In this document: positions 21,216 to 32,550 of the stretch, piece by piece | Numbering within the stretch: position 1 is the stretch's first letter | Layout: each line of letters begins with the position of its first letter | Assembly (NCBI GenBank): GCA_005765155.1 | Contig: VCCP01000004.1 | Coordinates: forward strand, 3,100,001-3,164,000 | Length of the DNA: 64,000 bases | Source of the DNA: Zelopaecilomyces penicillatus | Taxonomy: Eukaryota > Ascomycota > Sordariomycetes > Hypocreales > Pseudodiploosporaceae | Reading direction: 5' to 3' | Program-made: the position numbers and the translations under genes | Notes under the pieces: model-generated | Database searches by the model: none | What the model was told of the DNA's origin: nothing | What the model saw: the letters and a program-made list of their open reading frames with translations, nothing else

Positions 21216-21410
21216 TATAATAAGATTAGATACCTAGGTATTTAATTATAATATATAACCTAGAAAACTATTAGTTATTAAGGCTTTAATAGCCTTTTAT
21301 ATCTAAAAGATATAAAGGAAAAATAACTTAGCTTAAATATAAATCTTATTATTAATTAATTAATAAAAGCTATATAATTATATCTAGCTATATCTAGAAT
21401 TTCTTTTATA
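21216..21410 (+). repeat. 3' LTR (195 bp) of the 6.7 kb element
   Basis: This is the direct repeat of 14684-14878 with equal length. It begins TATAATAAGATTAGATACC and ends TTCTTTTATA, followed by the ATTAA duplication. It carries more C-to-T and G-to-A changes than the 5' copy in its first 40 bases. Confidence 0.85.
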
Positions 21411-21465
21411 ATTAAAGCTTTAATTTAAGCTTATAATATTCTTATTTATTATTAATAAAAAATAA

Positions 21466-22007
21466 AAATAAAATAAATAAAATAAATAAAATAAATAAAA
21501 TAAATAAAATAAATAAAATAAATAAATAATAAAATAAATAAATAAATAAATAAATAAAATAAATAAAATAAATAAAATAAATAAAATAAATAAAATAAAT
21601 AAAATAAATAAAATAAATAAAATAAATAAAATAAATAAAATAAATAAAATAAATAAAATAAATAAAATAAATAAAATAAATAAAATAAATAAAATAAATA
21701 AAATAAATAAAATAAATAAAATAAATAAAATAAATAAAATAAATAAAATAAATAAAATAAATAAAATAAATAAAATAAATAAAATAAATAAAATAAATAA
21801 AATAAATAAAATAAATAAAATAAATAAAATAAATAAAATAAATAAAATAAATAAAATAAATAAAATAAATAAAATAAATAAAATAAATAAAATAAATAAA
21901 ATAAATAAAATAAATAAAATAAATAAAATAAATAAAATAAATAAAATAAATAAAATAAATAAAATAAATAAAATAAATAAAATAAATAAAATAAATAAAA
22001 TAAATAA
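21466..22007. repeat. AT-only 9-bp minisatellite (AAATAAAAT)n
   Basis: About 60 tandem copies of AAATAAAAT run for about 540 bp with almost no variation, apart from a stretch of plain AAAT units at about 21520-21555. It contains no C or G. It begins within 55 bp of the 3' target duplication of the 6.7 kb element and ends about 345 bp before the PRP24 start codon. Its homogeneity contrasts with the diverged DNA to its left and suggests recent expansion by slippage or unequal exchange. Confidence 0.95.
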
Positions 22008-22351
22008 TTCTTTATAAGAGTTTTCTATTTCTAAAGTAGCACCCTTAAACTTGACCCGGTATCTAGCCGGCTCAACTTTTCCCCCACGTCAACCAGCTTG
22101 GGTCAAGAAACACAATTCAATAGGCTTTTCTGTCGGATCCCATCTTACCGTTACGGCAAACCCGTTGTCATTGCTGTTAATGCCATTAGCGACATTCTAG
22201 TATAAGGGCCAACTCATCACCTAACGCAATACTGTCCCTCCTACTGCCGCTATTCCCTTCTTTTCTGCAGCCTAGCCTGTGTTTTGCTTCCGTATTCCTT
22301 GGGTAGGATTACGGTTTCTGTGATGCTCTACCTGGCGCACAGATCGCGACG
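22008..22351 (+). promoter_or_regulatory. promoter and leader region of PRP24
   Basis: Normal base composition returns abruptly at about 22020. These 340 bp are pyrimidine-rich (CCCTCCTACTGCC, TTCCCTTCTTTTC near 22236-22265), as in many TATA-less fungal housekeeping promoters. The upstream limit is the minisatellite, so little room remains for regulatory DNA. Confidence 0.45.
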
Positions 22352-25300
22352 ATGGCTAATCCTATAGGCGAGGAAAACTGGCTGGCCTACATTGAGGAAT
22401 CAAGTCGAGGCCCTCACAATCTCGAGCAAAGTATAAAAATTCTCGAACTTCACGAGCGCTCAGTCAGCGCGGAACCTGGCAGTCTGCGCCTACGGGTCGC
22501 GTACTGCAACTACTTCTGGTCGCTCTGGGCAGCCAGTCAGTCTGGCAACAGTGGATGGTCTGATGAAGATCAGTTGTTGGGTCGTGAGCTCTTTACATTT
22601 GGTGCAGCGCTGGATCTGTGGCAGAGAGGTTACGAAGCTATCAAGTATCGCCTGGATGACAGCCATGTTTTTTGGAACCGCTGGATCTCACTCGAGATGG
22701 ATATGCTTTCCAAGACAAGAACGCCAGAGGGCGTTCAGCGGATTTCTCACCTATATCGCGACCGACTTGTGACACCTCATATTACTTGGGACGACACATC
22801 ACAAATGTACTCGAGTTTCTTATCAGAATATAACAGGCCAGCGTGGGAAGACTCGATGAAAAACATGACCATTTGTTCCCAGGAAGCCAAGCGACTCATT
22901 GCAGCACGTGATTCATTCGAGCTTAGGCTCAAGCAAGCTACCCGCGCCAATGACATTGAGCTCCAACAATCGACGATGCTAGAGTACCTTGAATGGGAGA
23001 TGCTGCAGAGCAAGCGCAACAATGATAACCCTGAAATCGGCATGGTCCTATGCTGTGGTCTTTATGCTAGGGCTTTGACTGGAGTTTTTGCTAATAACGA
23101 GACGGTATGGCATGATTATATTGTCTTCTTATCATCAGCTCACTCCCGTATGCAATACCCCACAGACCTTTTGGACGTTCTTCGTCGAGCAGTTCAACAT
23201 TGTCCCTGCTCAGGCCGTTTGTGGAATAGGTATATTTTGTATGCTGAGGAGTCGAAACTTGACTTCGCAGAGATTGAGTCTATCAAACATGCCGCAACTA
23301 GTGAAAACCAACTATATAAAAGTGGCATGGAGAGCATGATTGAAATGTACGTGGCGTGGTGTGGATTTCTTAAACGAACTGCCATGGATGCGTCTGCAAC
23401 AGACGAAGATGTCGACGTGGCCGACGTGGGTCTGCGTGCTGCTCTCGAGGATGTCGATGTAGTTGGTCAAAGGCTGTACGGCAAAGATTTTCAGGGAGAC
23501 CCTAAATTTCGGCTAGAACGCATCTATATCCAATATCTGACAGAAAAAAAAGGCGCGATTGATGAAGCCAGGGCGCAATGGAACAAACTAGCCAGTATTC
23601 AACTTCATGCTGACAGCTGCGACTTCTGGACTCGTTACTATATGTGGGAGATGCTCATCTTTTCTTCGAGCGCCATCAATCAACGAAGTCCGGCGTCATC
23701 TGCTGTTGGCATGGAGTTACGAATACCGTCGTTGGCTACTGAGGTGCTTCATCGAGCTGTAAGAAGACGCACAATCGATTGGCCCGAGAGGGCACTGGAG
23801 GTCTATCTTCAGCACTGCAACGATTATGAGCTGTCGACATCTGTGCGCAGAGCGACGGATATGGTGCACAAAACGGAGAAGCTCATTGCTAAGCGCCGCG
23901 AATTCGAGCAAAAAGAGAAAGCAGCTACCCATGCAGCTTATTTAAGTGTACATGAGTCGTCACATACTGACTCTCCTGGTGCGCTCAAACGAAAGCTTGA
24001 CCCCTTGCCACTAGCTAGTGGACATGATGATGCCAACAAACGTCAAAAGAATAGACAGGAGACCGAAGAACAGCCCAATGCGGTAGCGCAACAGAATGTC
24101 AAAAGAGATCGAGAGAACACTACTGTTATTGTTACCAATCTCCCATTCGATGTCACACAAACTAAAATTCGACAATACTTCAAAGACTATGGACGTATCA
24201 ACAGCATTACGGCTCTGGTACCAGATCAAGGGAACAAATCGTCAACATCACTAATCGAGTTCAGTTCTCCAGAGGAGGCACAGTCCGCCTTACTCCGACA
24301 CGAAAAATATTTCAATGAAGCCCAAATTGGCGTTCGATCTGGCCAATATTTGACTGTTTACGTTACCAACTATCCCCCAACCGCTGATGAGAAGTTCATA
24401 CGTGGAATCTTCCAGGATTGTGGAGAGATTTTAAGCATTCGATGGCCTAGCTTGAAGGTCAACACACACCGTAGATTCTGTTACGTTTCTTTTAGAAACA
24501 CAACGGCGTCTGCTAAGGCTGTACAGAAAGATGGTAAACTTCTCGAAGGCAAGTATAAACTAATCGCCAAATACTCGGATCCCGGACACAGGAAGAGCCG
24601 AGAAGGTGCAGTTGCCGAGGCTAGAGAGGTTTACATTTCCGGCCTGAGTGCCGTAGTCACAGATGATGAGATACGAAACCTTTTCTCCAAATATGGTACC
24701 GTTCAAAGAGTAAATGTGCCGCGTACAATGGCGGGGAAGAATCGAGGATTCGGTTATGTGGAATATGAATCTCAGGAACAAGCCCAGCGGGCAGTTGCGG
24801 AGTTGGCCTACACCAAACTTGGCAACCAGGTTCTCGAAGTTAAGATTTCCAAGGTATCGAATGTAAAGCTTCGAGCTCAAAGCATCATCCACAATAGAGA
24901 TTCTACATCAATTACCACGGCGAATTGTGGAGTGGACAACCACAACCACAATGTGGTGGGCAGCTCTAGCCAACATGGGCAACCAGGACCAACTGCGGCG
25001 GACATCATATCTCGCACCATTGCCCTGATGGGTCTACCTGACACCCTGAATGACGCTCGGCTTCGAGCTTTGATAGAGCCTTTTGGAGCAGTAATTCGAT
25101 TGGTGTTACAACCAAGTCATGGTGGCGCGACAGTTGAATTCATTGACGCTGCTACAGCCGGAAGAGCCAGCCTACAACTTGACAATATGGAATTTGAAGA
25201 TCATAGATTACGAATCGGCACAGTCGAGGAACTTCGTCATGCTCAGGCTGAGTGGAGAGACGACCGCATTATCTACGGGGTTAGGAAGAAAGCGACTTTG

Positions 25301-25567
25301 GACGCTGCGGGTGGCAAAGTCTCCAAAGCTATTGTGCCACCGCCATTTGTTCGACGTCCTGTGTTGGGCAAGCTGTCTCAGAAGCGAGGACTGGGCTTTG
25401 TCCCAGTAAAAGCACATGCTGCAGCAGGATCACAGGAAGACAAATCAAGCCAGAGCGCGGCTAGTCCAGAGAAGACTAGGAAGGCGGAGGTGAAAACCAA
25501 TGCAGATTTCAAAGCCTTGTTTTTGGCGGGTTCTAACTCTACAGACCACATAGGAAAAGGTTCGTGA
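22352..25567 (+). CDS. PRP24: U4/U6 snRNP annealing factor Prp24/SART3
   Basis: This intron-less gene encodes 1,071 aa. About residues 1-530 form an alpha-helical HAT-repeat domain rich in Trp and Tyr at regular spacing, as in human SART3. A basic, low-complexity linker follows. Four RRMs are visible: RRM1 from about 590 (VIVTNLPFD), RRM2 from about 667 (VYVTNYPPT), RRM3 from about 758 (VYISGLSAV with RGFGYVEY as RNP1), and a degenerate RRM4 from about 888 (IALMGLPDT). The C-terminus (NADFKALFL at about 1050) is the short LSm-interaction motif that binds the U6-associated LSm ring. The protein re-anneals U4 and U6 snRNA after each splicing cycle in the nucleus. RRM1 and RRM2 are almost fused, separated by only a few residues. 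It is convergent with the DExH helicase. Confidence 0.95.
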   Translation: MANPIGEENWLAYIEESSRGPHNLEQSIKILELHERSVSAEPGSLRLRVAYCNYFWSLWAASQSGNSGWSDEDQLLGRELFTFGAALDLWQRGYEAIKYRLDDSHVFWNRWISLEMDMLSKTRTPEGVQRISHLYRDRLVTPHITWDDTSQMYSSFLSEYNRPAWEDSMKNMTICSQEAKRLIAARDSFELRLKQATRANDIELQQSTMLEYLEWEMLQSKRNNDNPEIGMVLCCGLYARALTGVFANNETVWHDYIVFLSSAHSRMQYPTDLLDVLRRAVQHCPCSGRLWNRYILYAEESKLDFAEIESIKHAATSENQLYKSGMESMIEMYVAWCGFLKRTAMDASATDEDVDVADVGLRAALEDVDVVGQRLYGKDFQGDPKFRLERIYIQYLTEKKGAIDEARAQWNKLASIQLHADSCDFWTRYYMWEMLIFSSSAINQRSPASSAVGMELRIPSLATEVLHRAVRRRTIDWPERALEVYLQHCNDYELSTSVRRATDMVHKTEKLIAKRREFEQKEKAATHAAYLSVHESSHTDSPGALKRKLDPLPLASGHDDANKRQKNRQETEEQPNAVAQQNVKRDRENTTVIVTNLPFDVTQTKIRQYFKDYGRINSITALVPDQGNKSSTSLIEFSSPEEAQSALLRHEKYFNEAQIGVRSGQYLTVYVTNYPPTADEKFIRGIFQDCGEILSIRWPSLKVNTHRRFCYVSFRNTTASAKAVQKDGKLLEGKYKLIAKYSDPGHRKSREGAVAEAREVYISGLSAVVTDDEIRNLFSKYGTVQRVNVPRTMAGKNRGFGYVEYESQEQAQRAVAELAYTKLGNQVLEVKISKVSNVKLRAQSIIHNRDSTSITTANCGVDNHNHNVVGSSSQHGQPGPTAADIISRTIALMGLPDTLNDARLRALIEPFGAVIRLVLQPSHGGATVEFIDAATAGRASLQLDNMEFEDHRLRIGTVEELRHAQAEWRDDRIIYGVRKKATLDAAGGKVSKAIVPPPFVRRPVLGKLSQKRGLGFVPVKAHAAAGSQEDKSSQSAASPEKTRKAEVKTNADFKALFLAGSNSTDHIGKGS

Positions 25568-26196
25568 GCTATTTTCAATTATAAAATGGCTTTCTATATT
25601 TTAGTTATAATTTATAAATAAAATAAATTAATTTTTTACAATAAGTACAAGCCTACCGAGTCGCCGTCTTAAATTAGATCACCCGTGTTTAATTTGCATA
25701 CTGTCAACCGGTTCGCAAAGTAAGCGGGACCGCCACAGAAAATACTATAGTATGAGGTTACTCAAAATTGCCAGCTATTGCCAGCTATTGCTCATTATTC
25801 TTCTTCTAGAAACTATTGAAAAAGAAATCATTTATTAAGCTAATAATAAGTGATGCAAGGTAAACATGCAAGTTGGCTGTGATATAGGGGAGATGATTGT
25901 ACTTTAGGTGCTGATTTGGTGTGGATGGGCTTTTGCAGTCCCCTGTGTTTTTGCGCACCAGTTGACTGTTTACACATCACCGTTCTTTTGCTTCAACCGA
26001 ACAATAATTGCGCAATGATATCACCTTTTCTACACACCCATTATGCGTTATGTTTATCAATCGGTTATAATTCAATTCAAAATGGAAAGATATTTGCGTC
26101 AGGGGAAGCCCAGTGATTACTGGTGTCATGATCATCCTATTCAAGTGTAGTTCTAGCCATAAGGAATTTTGTTATTACCAGTTGTGCTCTACGAAT
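25568..26196. other. convergent 3' regions of PRP24 and the DExH helicase
   Basis: The 629 bp between two stop codons have AT-rich sequence just after PRP24. A short tandem, TTGCCAGCTA repeated twice then truncated, lies near 25769-25792. The frames at 25916-26116 and 26113-26511 have no domain, and the latter runs antisense to the helicase. Nothing else is seen. Confidence 0.5.
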
Positions 26197-29100
26197 TTAC
26201 GACGCTATTTTTACCGTAACTACTATTTTGTCCTGGCTGAAATCCTGGGAAAATATTCGTTGCCAGATATCGAACCATTTTACTTGCTGCGCAGTGAGCA
26301 GTTTCCCAGGTTGTTTGAACGACCTGGTAAGCAGTTCGCGCAATCGCGTGCGAAGGACTTTAATAACAAGCATTGTCTTCCAATCGGAAACAGCGAAGCG
26401 GGCGCGATTTCCATCCAGCACAATAACGCCAGCATACATCTAATTAACAGACATCTTGTATTAGTTATGGATTTATTGCAGGCAATTTGTATCTTTAATG
26501 ACACTACATAGGAGTTGAGGGGACGGGATGTGCAGCATATCCGTTTTTGCATGTTGACAAAATAACATGATGGATAAAACCCATTCGAGATTATGCGAGG
26601 ATATTCTGGGATGAGGAGATTTAAGACTTACATCGCAACGCACATCACCACAAAGCAGTGCTATGGAAAACGGCTCGGCGGCGGTTGTTTCATGTGCACG
26701 ATAAACCCTAAAACCAGTTAGCGTATACAATTATAATTCAAATGGGGGATTGGAGACATACGTCTTTGTCTGCATAATATTATAGTATGAAAGCCATTTG
26801 AGATCGAGAATGCCACGATTGACTGATGTTGGGTGGAGACTAATGGTCTGATTGTTTCCAATATTGCGGACTCCTTTGGTCCCTGGAGTATCTCTCACCA
26901 ATAGTTTAGGGTAAAAGCTCCATGAAATCACAGAAGCTGATATGATATCGTTGTCGCTATTAGTATCAACCCGCTGAGGCACCTCGAAGAAATGTTGCAG
27001 GCGACGACCCCTATGGTTTGGTGCAAATCGGAGTCGGGATAAAGTTCGGCGCTCCTCATCAGTTAGCGACAAGAATCCAGAATCAGCTAAGGATACCAGC
27101 AATTGACCCTTCAGATCTTCGATATTGGCAAGTGTCTGCTGGCTCATGAAGTTTTTCCGACAGAACTGGAACTCTTTGCCAACACCGCTGTTAGACTGGC
27201 AAACTCGTTTCCAAGCCAGATATGCATTATAAACGGTAAGGAGATCAGAATCAGAGCGTCGAAAGGCCATGCGCGCATTATCCGCTTGTGTCCGCTGGCC
27301 AAAGGGAGCCGAGAATGGTGATTTGGATGACAGGATTGCGGCAACAGTAATAGCCATATCCAAACACTTGAAGACGGTCCCAAATAGAATTAATTTCCCC
27401 AGGAAGACATCTAGTGGTAGCCTTGCTAGTTGATGACCCAATGGTGTGAGCTCCTCGGCCGCTGTGAGGGCACGAACATCAACCAAAGCATCGATAGCCC
27501 GGCGGATATTCTTCGCTGATGGAGGATCTAAAGCGTCACTTAGGATTTCTTCAATGCCACCAATTTTACAGATCTTGACTCGTATTGCCAGGTCTTGTAA
27601 CGATAAACGCAACATTTCAGGAGTTTGTTGATCGCTCATGAGATTGTCGTGCCGGTGCTTGGTGAACATGTGATAGCAGATGCCATTTTGCACACGACCG
27701 GCACGTCCTCTTCTTTGTTTCGCATTTGCCCGTGATATAAATGTGTCAATAAGTCTAGATAGTTGCTTCTTCTCATCGAATCGCATCTCCCGATGCTTAC
27801 CAGTATCAATGACGCAAGTCACGTCCGGGATTGTGATTCCGGTCTCAGCAATGTTGGTGGCTAGAACAACCTTGCGCATCCCTAGGGGAGGTACCCGGAA
27901 GGCTGCCTCCTGATCTTCTGTAGCAATAGAGGAATGCAATGGATAGATGAGCCAGTCTTTGGAAAAGTGAGGATCTCCAAGTAGTAAATCATTTAAGGTT
28001 CGAATTTCAGCGATGCCAGGCAAGAATACCAACAATGCAGAGCTATATGGCCGCAAAGATTCGTCCGTGGCAATTCGCGTCATGAGTTGAACAATAAGGT
28101 CAAATTCTATGTGGTACTCATCGATTTGAGACACAATGGCCCGGGTTCTCGGTGAGTAACCGGCAAGATTAGTTGATGTATCACTTCTGGGTACATCTCC
28201 TTCTCCGTCTATCAAGTCATCATCAAGATCCACCATCTTGTCAGGCTGAGAGGTGTTTGGAGTATACCCGGTAAGCTCAACGGCGTCTTCCAGGTAGCGA
28301 ACCTCGACGGGAAATGTACGTCCTGGAACGTTGAGCACTGGCGCACCAGCTAAATATGCGGAAAAGCGTTCGGCATCGACCGTTGCAGACATAAGTACCA
28401 CTTTTAGATCTCGCCGTTGAGCCAGGAGGCGTTTGAGAACAACAAGCAAGAAGTCGCTGTCTATAGAGCGTTCATGTACTTCATCCAGTATGAGATGCGT
28501 AACCTCTTGAAGATCGCTAGAACCTTCTAACATACGCATGACAATACCCGTTGTTGCATAGATGAGCCTCGTTTCCTTGCAAGTATTGGACTCAAGACGT
28601 ATAGAATAACCGACAAGGGACTTGCTTGTTCCCAAATCACTCCTACTTTCCCCTAACTCCTCACTTACGCGGCGAGCTAGGGATATGGCAGATATACGTC
28701 GGGGTTCGGTGCAGTATATCTTGCAGCTGGTTCCTTTTCGTAGTTCATGCTCCAACAGAAAAGCTGGAACTTGCGTACTCTTTCCACTATGAAGTATGTC
28801 AGAAAAATCCCGAAGAGTAGAAAGAATTCACTCCACTTACCAACCGGTTTCTCCGCAAATGATCACGACCTGATTTTTATCTACAGCCTCTAACACCTGC
28901 GGCCTAAATGTCCACATGGGAAGCTGCGTTCGGTATTGCTGAAAAACTATGTCAACACTGTATCGAGTACTCCATAATATAGATATAACCTACCAACATG
29001 GCTTGGAATTTATGAGAGCTACATTTGCTTTCCCAAAGTCTTTTCCAATTATCGCCATTGGCCGTGCTTTGTCTTGGGCGATCCTGTAACCCAGCGTCAG

Positions 29101-31141
29101 GTCTATCTGACGAAGACTTGATGCCACCTCGACCCTTGAATGCGCCTTGGAGAATGACGCCATCTTCTAATTCTTGATCTTGCTTTTTTCGTACAAGCCC
29201 TCTTAAATTCCTTATAACCTCACGATCCTGAAAATCGGCATGGCTCTTCTTTGCGTCTGCCATTTCTAACCATAAATCTCGCCATACCGGTGGCAGCCTT
29301 AAACCGACCTTTTCTTCCCTTGCATTGCCACTGAATATGTAAAACAGAGAGACAGTAGCAGCAAAGGCCTCTGACTGTTTTGCATCTGGGGTGGCAATAC
29401 CCGCCATGGTAAAAGTGAAGTGGGTTGGGCCAACCCCGATTTTGAGGTCCGGCCTCGGGGTAAACTGTGGTATTTCTTGTGGCTTTGTCCACCCAATCTC
29501 TAGAGAGTGGCGATTTGCAAAAGCAGTTTCCGATACCACGTTGTAGCTGATCCTCACTGACGTGTCTCTGAAAACGTTAATGTTAGAAATAAGCGGATTA
29601 TGTAACCCCGATAGCGAAGGCCTCTAACTCACCTGGAGCGACAAGCTTCTTCTAAAATCCGTCTCGGATTGACTCCAGTCCATTTGCCAAAGTCCCGAAC
29701 TACAAGTTTTTCCCCACCAGGAGAATGAATGACAGTTTGGATCTCTCCTGTCACAGGGTCAACTTCATTCTGTGGTAAAGACTCAAATAAGCCAACAATG
29801 GTTTCATCGTCTCCTTGATTCTTAGCCAATAATTGCGCAGCCACGTGTTCAGCTTCAGCATTGACATCATCAATGTCTTCATGTCCCACTTTGGCGTCTT
29901 TAGATTGTGGGCTTTCGCCAGACCGAGCTTTAGTCTCTTTTTTCGAAGCTGCTAATTTTTTCTCCAAGACAATTCGCTTGAACTTCCATTGCTCTTCAGC
30001 AATAGACTGGTCAAAGAGAATATCGCCCTCTATTTTGATTAACTTCGCCTCCAGTTTTGCCAGCTCGTAATGGTTCTCCGCAGTCTCAACACTACTCCCT
30101 TCAACCCGAGTTTTTGTGTTCTTCAATACAGAATCCCGGCTAAGTTCTAATAGTCGTGATTTAACGGCAATATATTCTGGGACCAAGTCATCCGGTTCAA
30201 TATCACTGTCGCAGGCCAACGTGACCTTGACTTTCCTTGTGCGGGAAGTCGAATCGTCGCCCCTTTTTTTCCGACTGTTATTGAAATCCCCAGGGTGAGG
30301 GGTGTTTGAGCGCGACGGGGTTGGGCTGTCACTTAGTGTGTCTAGTATATATTGTAAGAAAACCTAGCCAAACGACTGAGTGGAGATGGCCTGTGTTTAT
30401 ACCTCTGGAAATTGCCTTAGCCTTGTTTTCATATTGTGGGAGCTCGCTAGATATGCACTCGCGCGCAAGCCAATCCAAGGCTTCATCAAGTCCCCATATA
30501 ATATCCCTTGGGGTGTAAGATATGCTGGATGCGATCTCGAGAACATGATTTAAAGCGGCTTGAATGCGCGTTTGTGGGAATGCAATGGCAGCAAGGGTTT
30601 GCTGCAAAGTCCAGAGACGAGTTACCGTATCCTCTTCGGACGGTATCTTTCCTGTCGCATTATTTTCTGACGAGATATTGGAAGCAGAAAACCGGCTTTC
30701 AGCCTTAATGAGGTCAAGGATGTGGTCCATCAACTCCTGTGATAGCCACTTTTGGCTGTTGAGAGATTCAGCCTGGCCTCGGAGCACACGGCGATCTGTC
30801 TCCAGACGAGAGCGTTGGCGTTGGGCATCCCGTTTCACTTTCTGGGAATACTTTTCTACTAGGAGCTGTAACTCTGATTCTTCGAGCTGTTGCTCGAACT
30901 CCTCCGCGCTAAGTGGAACATCCTTTTTCATGTGAGTATCATGGGCGAGCTTCGTAGACGTTGTTGATGGTGGGGCATTTTTGTTGGTAGACAGAGGGGA
31001 ATTGCAAGACTTGTTGTGACTAGACAATGATTTTGAATCTTCAGCTGCAACTACCTCTGGACGAGGCTTCGAGGCAATTGAGACAGTTGCAAAGCCTCGT
31101 GCTGGGTTTGAAGCAGGCTTCTTCTTCTTGGTGCCTGCCAT
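26197..31141 (-). CDS. DExH-box RNA helicase, DHX29/Ucp12 (YLR419W) type
   Basis: Seven exons on the minus strand encode 1,487 aa: 31141-30403, 30341-29633, 29567-28994, 28938-28841, 28786-26762, 26707-26632 and 26439-26197. All introns are GT..AG, 54-65 bp except the last (192 bp), and the phases close. The N-terminal 650 residues are charged, with a UBA-like helical segment (LDEALDWLA) and coiled-coil-like Lys/Glu stretches. The helicase core has Walker A GETGCGKS at 703-710, restored only by splicing. It also has DEVH at 808-811, SAT in VLMSATVD, and motif VI QRRGRAGR at 1064-1071. HA2 and OB-fold regions follow, with the conserved VYRAHETTAAEPF and a WKTMLVIKVLRTRLRELL tail. DHX29 relatives bind the 40S subunit and aid scanning through structured leaders. 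The exact role in fungi is less known. Confidence 0.9.
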
Positions 31142-31419
31142 TGCCAGCGATAGCGCTTAGCTTCCAGTTTGCATGTGTTTGTATAAGAAGAAAATACATT
31201 GATGGCAACTTGGGAGACACCTCACGTCCAGTGGCGGTGCTCTAAGCCATCCACATCTACAACCCCACTATACGTACAGTCTACGCCCACTGTGATTATT
31301 ATAAAGACACTTGCCCCACAACTTGCAGAGGTACGTGCCTTGCGTATAATAAGTCATAAATAACATCTATCACTTAATAATATATTTAGAGTTTTACTAT
31401 TCGCACTATATCTATAGAA

Positions 31420-31640
31420 TTATATATAATAAAGTTTATTATATATATATAAAGTTTATTATATATATATAAATTCTATTATATATATATATTAATTTTA
31501 TTATATTAATATTTATATTATTATATATATATATAAACTTTATTATATATATATAAACTCTATTATATATATATATATTAATTTTATTATATTTATATTA
31601 ATTTTATTATATATATATTAATATTATTATATTTATTTAA
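31420..31640. repeat. AT-only imperfect minisatellite
   Basis: Units of roughly 18-26 bp built from (TA)4-6 followed by AAGTTTAT, AAATTCTAT or AAACTCTAT recur about eight times, for example near 31434, 31450 and 31549. Units vary in TA number, consistent with slippage in an AT-rich block. Confidence 0.7.
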
Positions 31641-32424
31641 ATTAAATAATATAAATAAATGATATAAATTAAAATATAATTAAAAATAAATAAGAAAATT
31701 ATTATTAATATATAATATATAATAATAAATTTGAATTTTATATAATATTATATTTTATAATATAAACTCTATAATTAATAATTTATAAATAATAATTAAT
31801 AATTAATAATTATTATATATAATAAATATAATATAAATAATAGCTTTTTATTATAAAAATAATAATAAAATAATATTTTATTAAAGAAAAAATAATATAT
31901 ATAATTCTATAATATATATAAGATTAAAAAAGTAATATAAGATTATATATATTCTTAAGCTTATATATAAGATAAAAATAAATAAGAAAAGCTATAAAAT
32001 AATAATAATTAAAAATAAATATAAGGAATTAATTAATTATCCTATAATTAATCTAGAAAATAACTGGAAATATTCTAATTATATACTAGGAATTCACTGG
32101 GATTTTTAAGAAAAATAATAGAGAGGAGAGGTCTGTATTCTATAATGCCCTCTAAATCATCTGGGTATCCCCTATCTATATATACAGGTTGACCTCCTAA
32201 GGCTATAGCTAGTATAGCTATCCCTTAGTTATTAGAAAGAAAGAGAGAGGGGAGAGGGTGTATTTAACCTATATATAAAAATATAATAAAATATATTTAA
32301 GGAATTTATTATTTATTTTATCAATTATAATAAAGAAATATAATTATTTAAAATATAAATTAATATTCTTTAAATTATAATAAGCTGGCTTTATAGCTGC
32401 TATAAGTAGACATTAAGAATAATA

Positions 32425-32550
32425 TTAATAAACTTAAAGAGAGAGAAAAGTCTCCGTTTTAATCCCCCTTCTTATACTAGCAGGGCCTGGTCCAGGCCTG
32501 CCTTATCTTTATATTTAAGGCTTAGGCTTTTAAGCCTAAGCCTATAATAT
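32425..32550 (+). repeat. dispersed repeat with internal palindrome (copy 1)
   Basis: It contains AGAGAGAGA, then TTTTAATCCCCCTTCTTA, GGGCCTGGTCCAGGCCTG, CCTTATCTTTAT, and a near-perfect hairpin (AGGCTTAGGCTT, TT loop, AAGCCTAAGCCT). The same blocks occur in the same order on the opposite strand at 47345-47455, with changes that are mostly C/T or G/A. It is probably part of one transposon family; the type is unknown. Confidence 0.65.

Larger units (their letters stand above)
14684..21410 (+). mobile_element. full-length Ty3/gypsy retrotransposon, RIP-inactivated
   Basis: Two direct repeats of 195 bp bound this 6,727-bp element, and ATTAA flanks both ends (14679-14683 and 21411-21415). The LTR ends read TA..TA, as expected if original TG..CA were mutated by RIP. 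A purine tract AAAGGGAGAG (21201-21210) lies just before the 3' LTR, as a polypurine primer should. Reverse transcriptase and RNase H are still readable on the plus strand, in that order, which is the Ty3/gypsy order. Every frame is broken by many TAA and TAG codons. The 1.3 kb between about 19,950 and the 3' LTR contains a further purine tract (19955-19970) and no readable domain. Confidence 0.85.

Noticed and set aside
21466..22007. CRISPR-like array
   Set aside because: It is a pure 9-bp tandem repeat without spacers in a eukaryotic genome.
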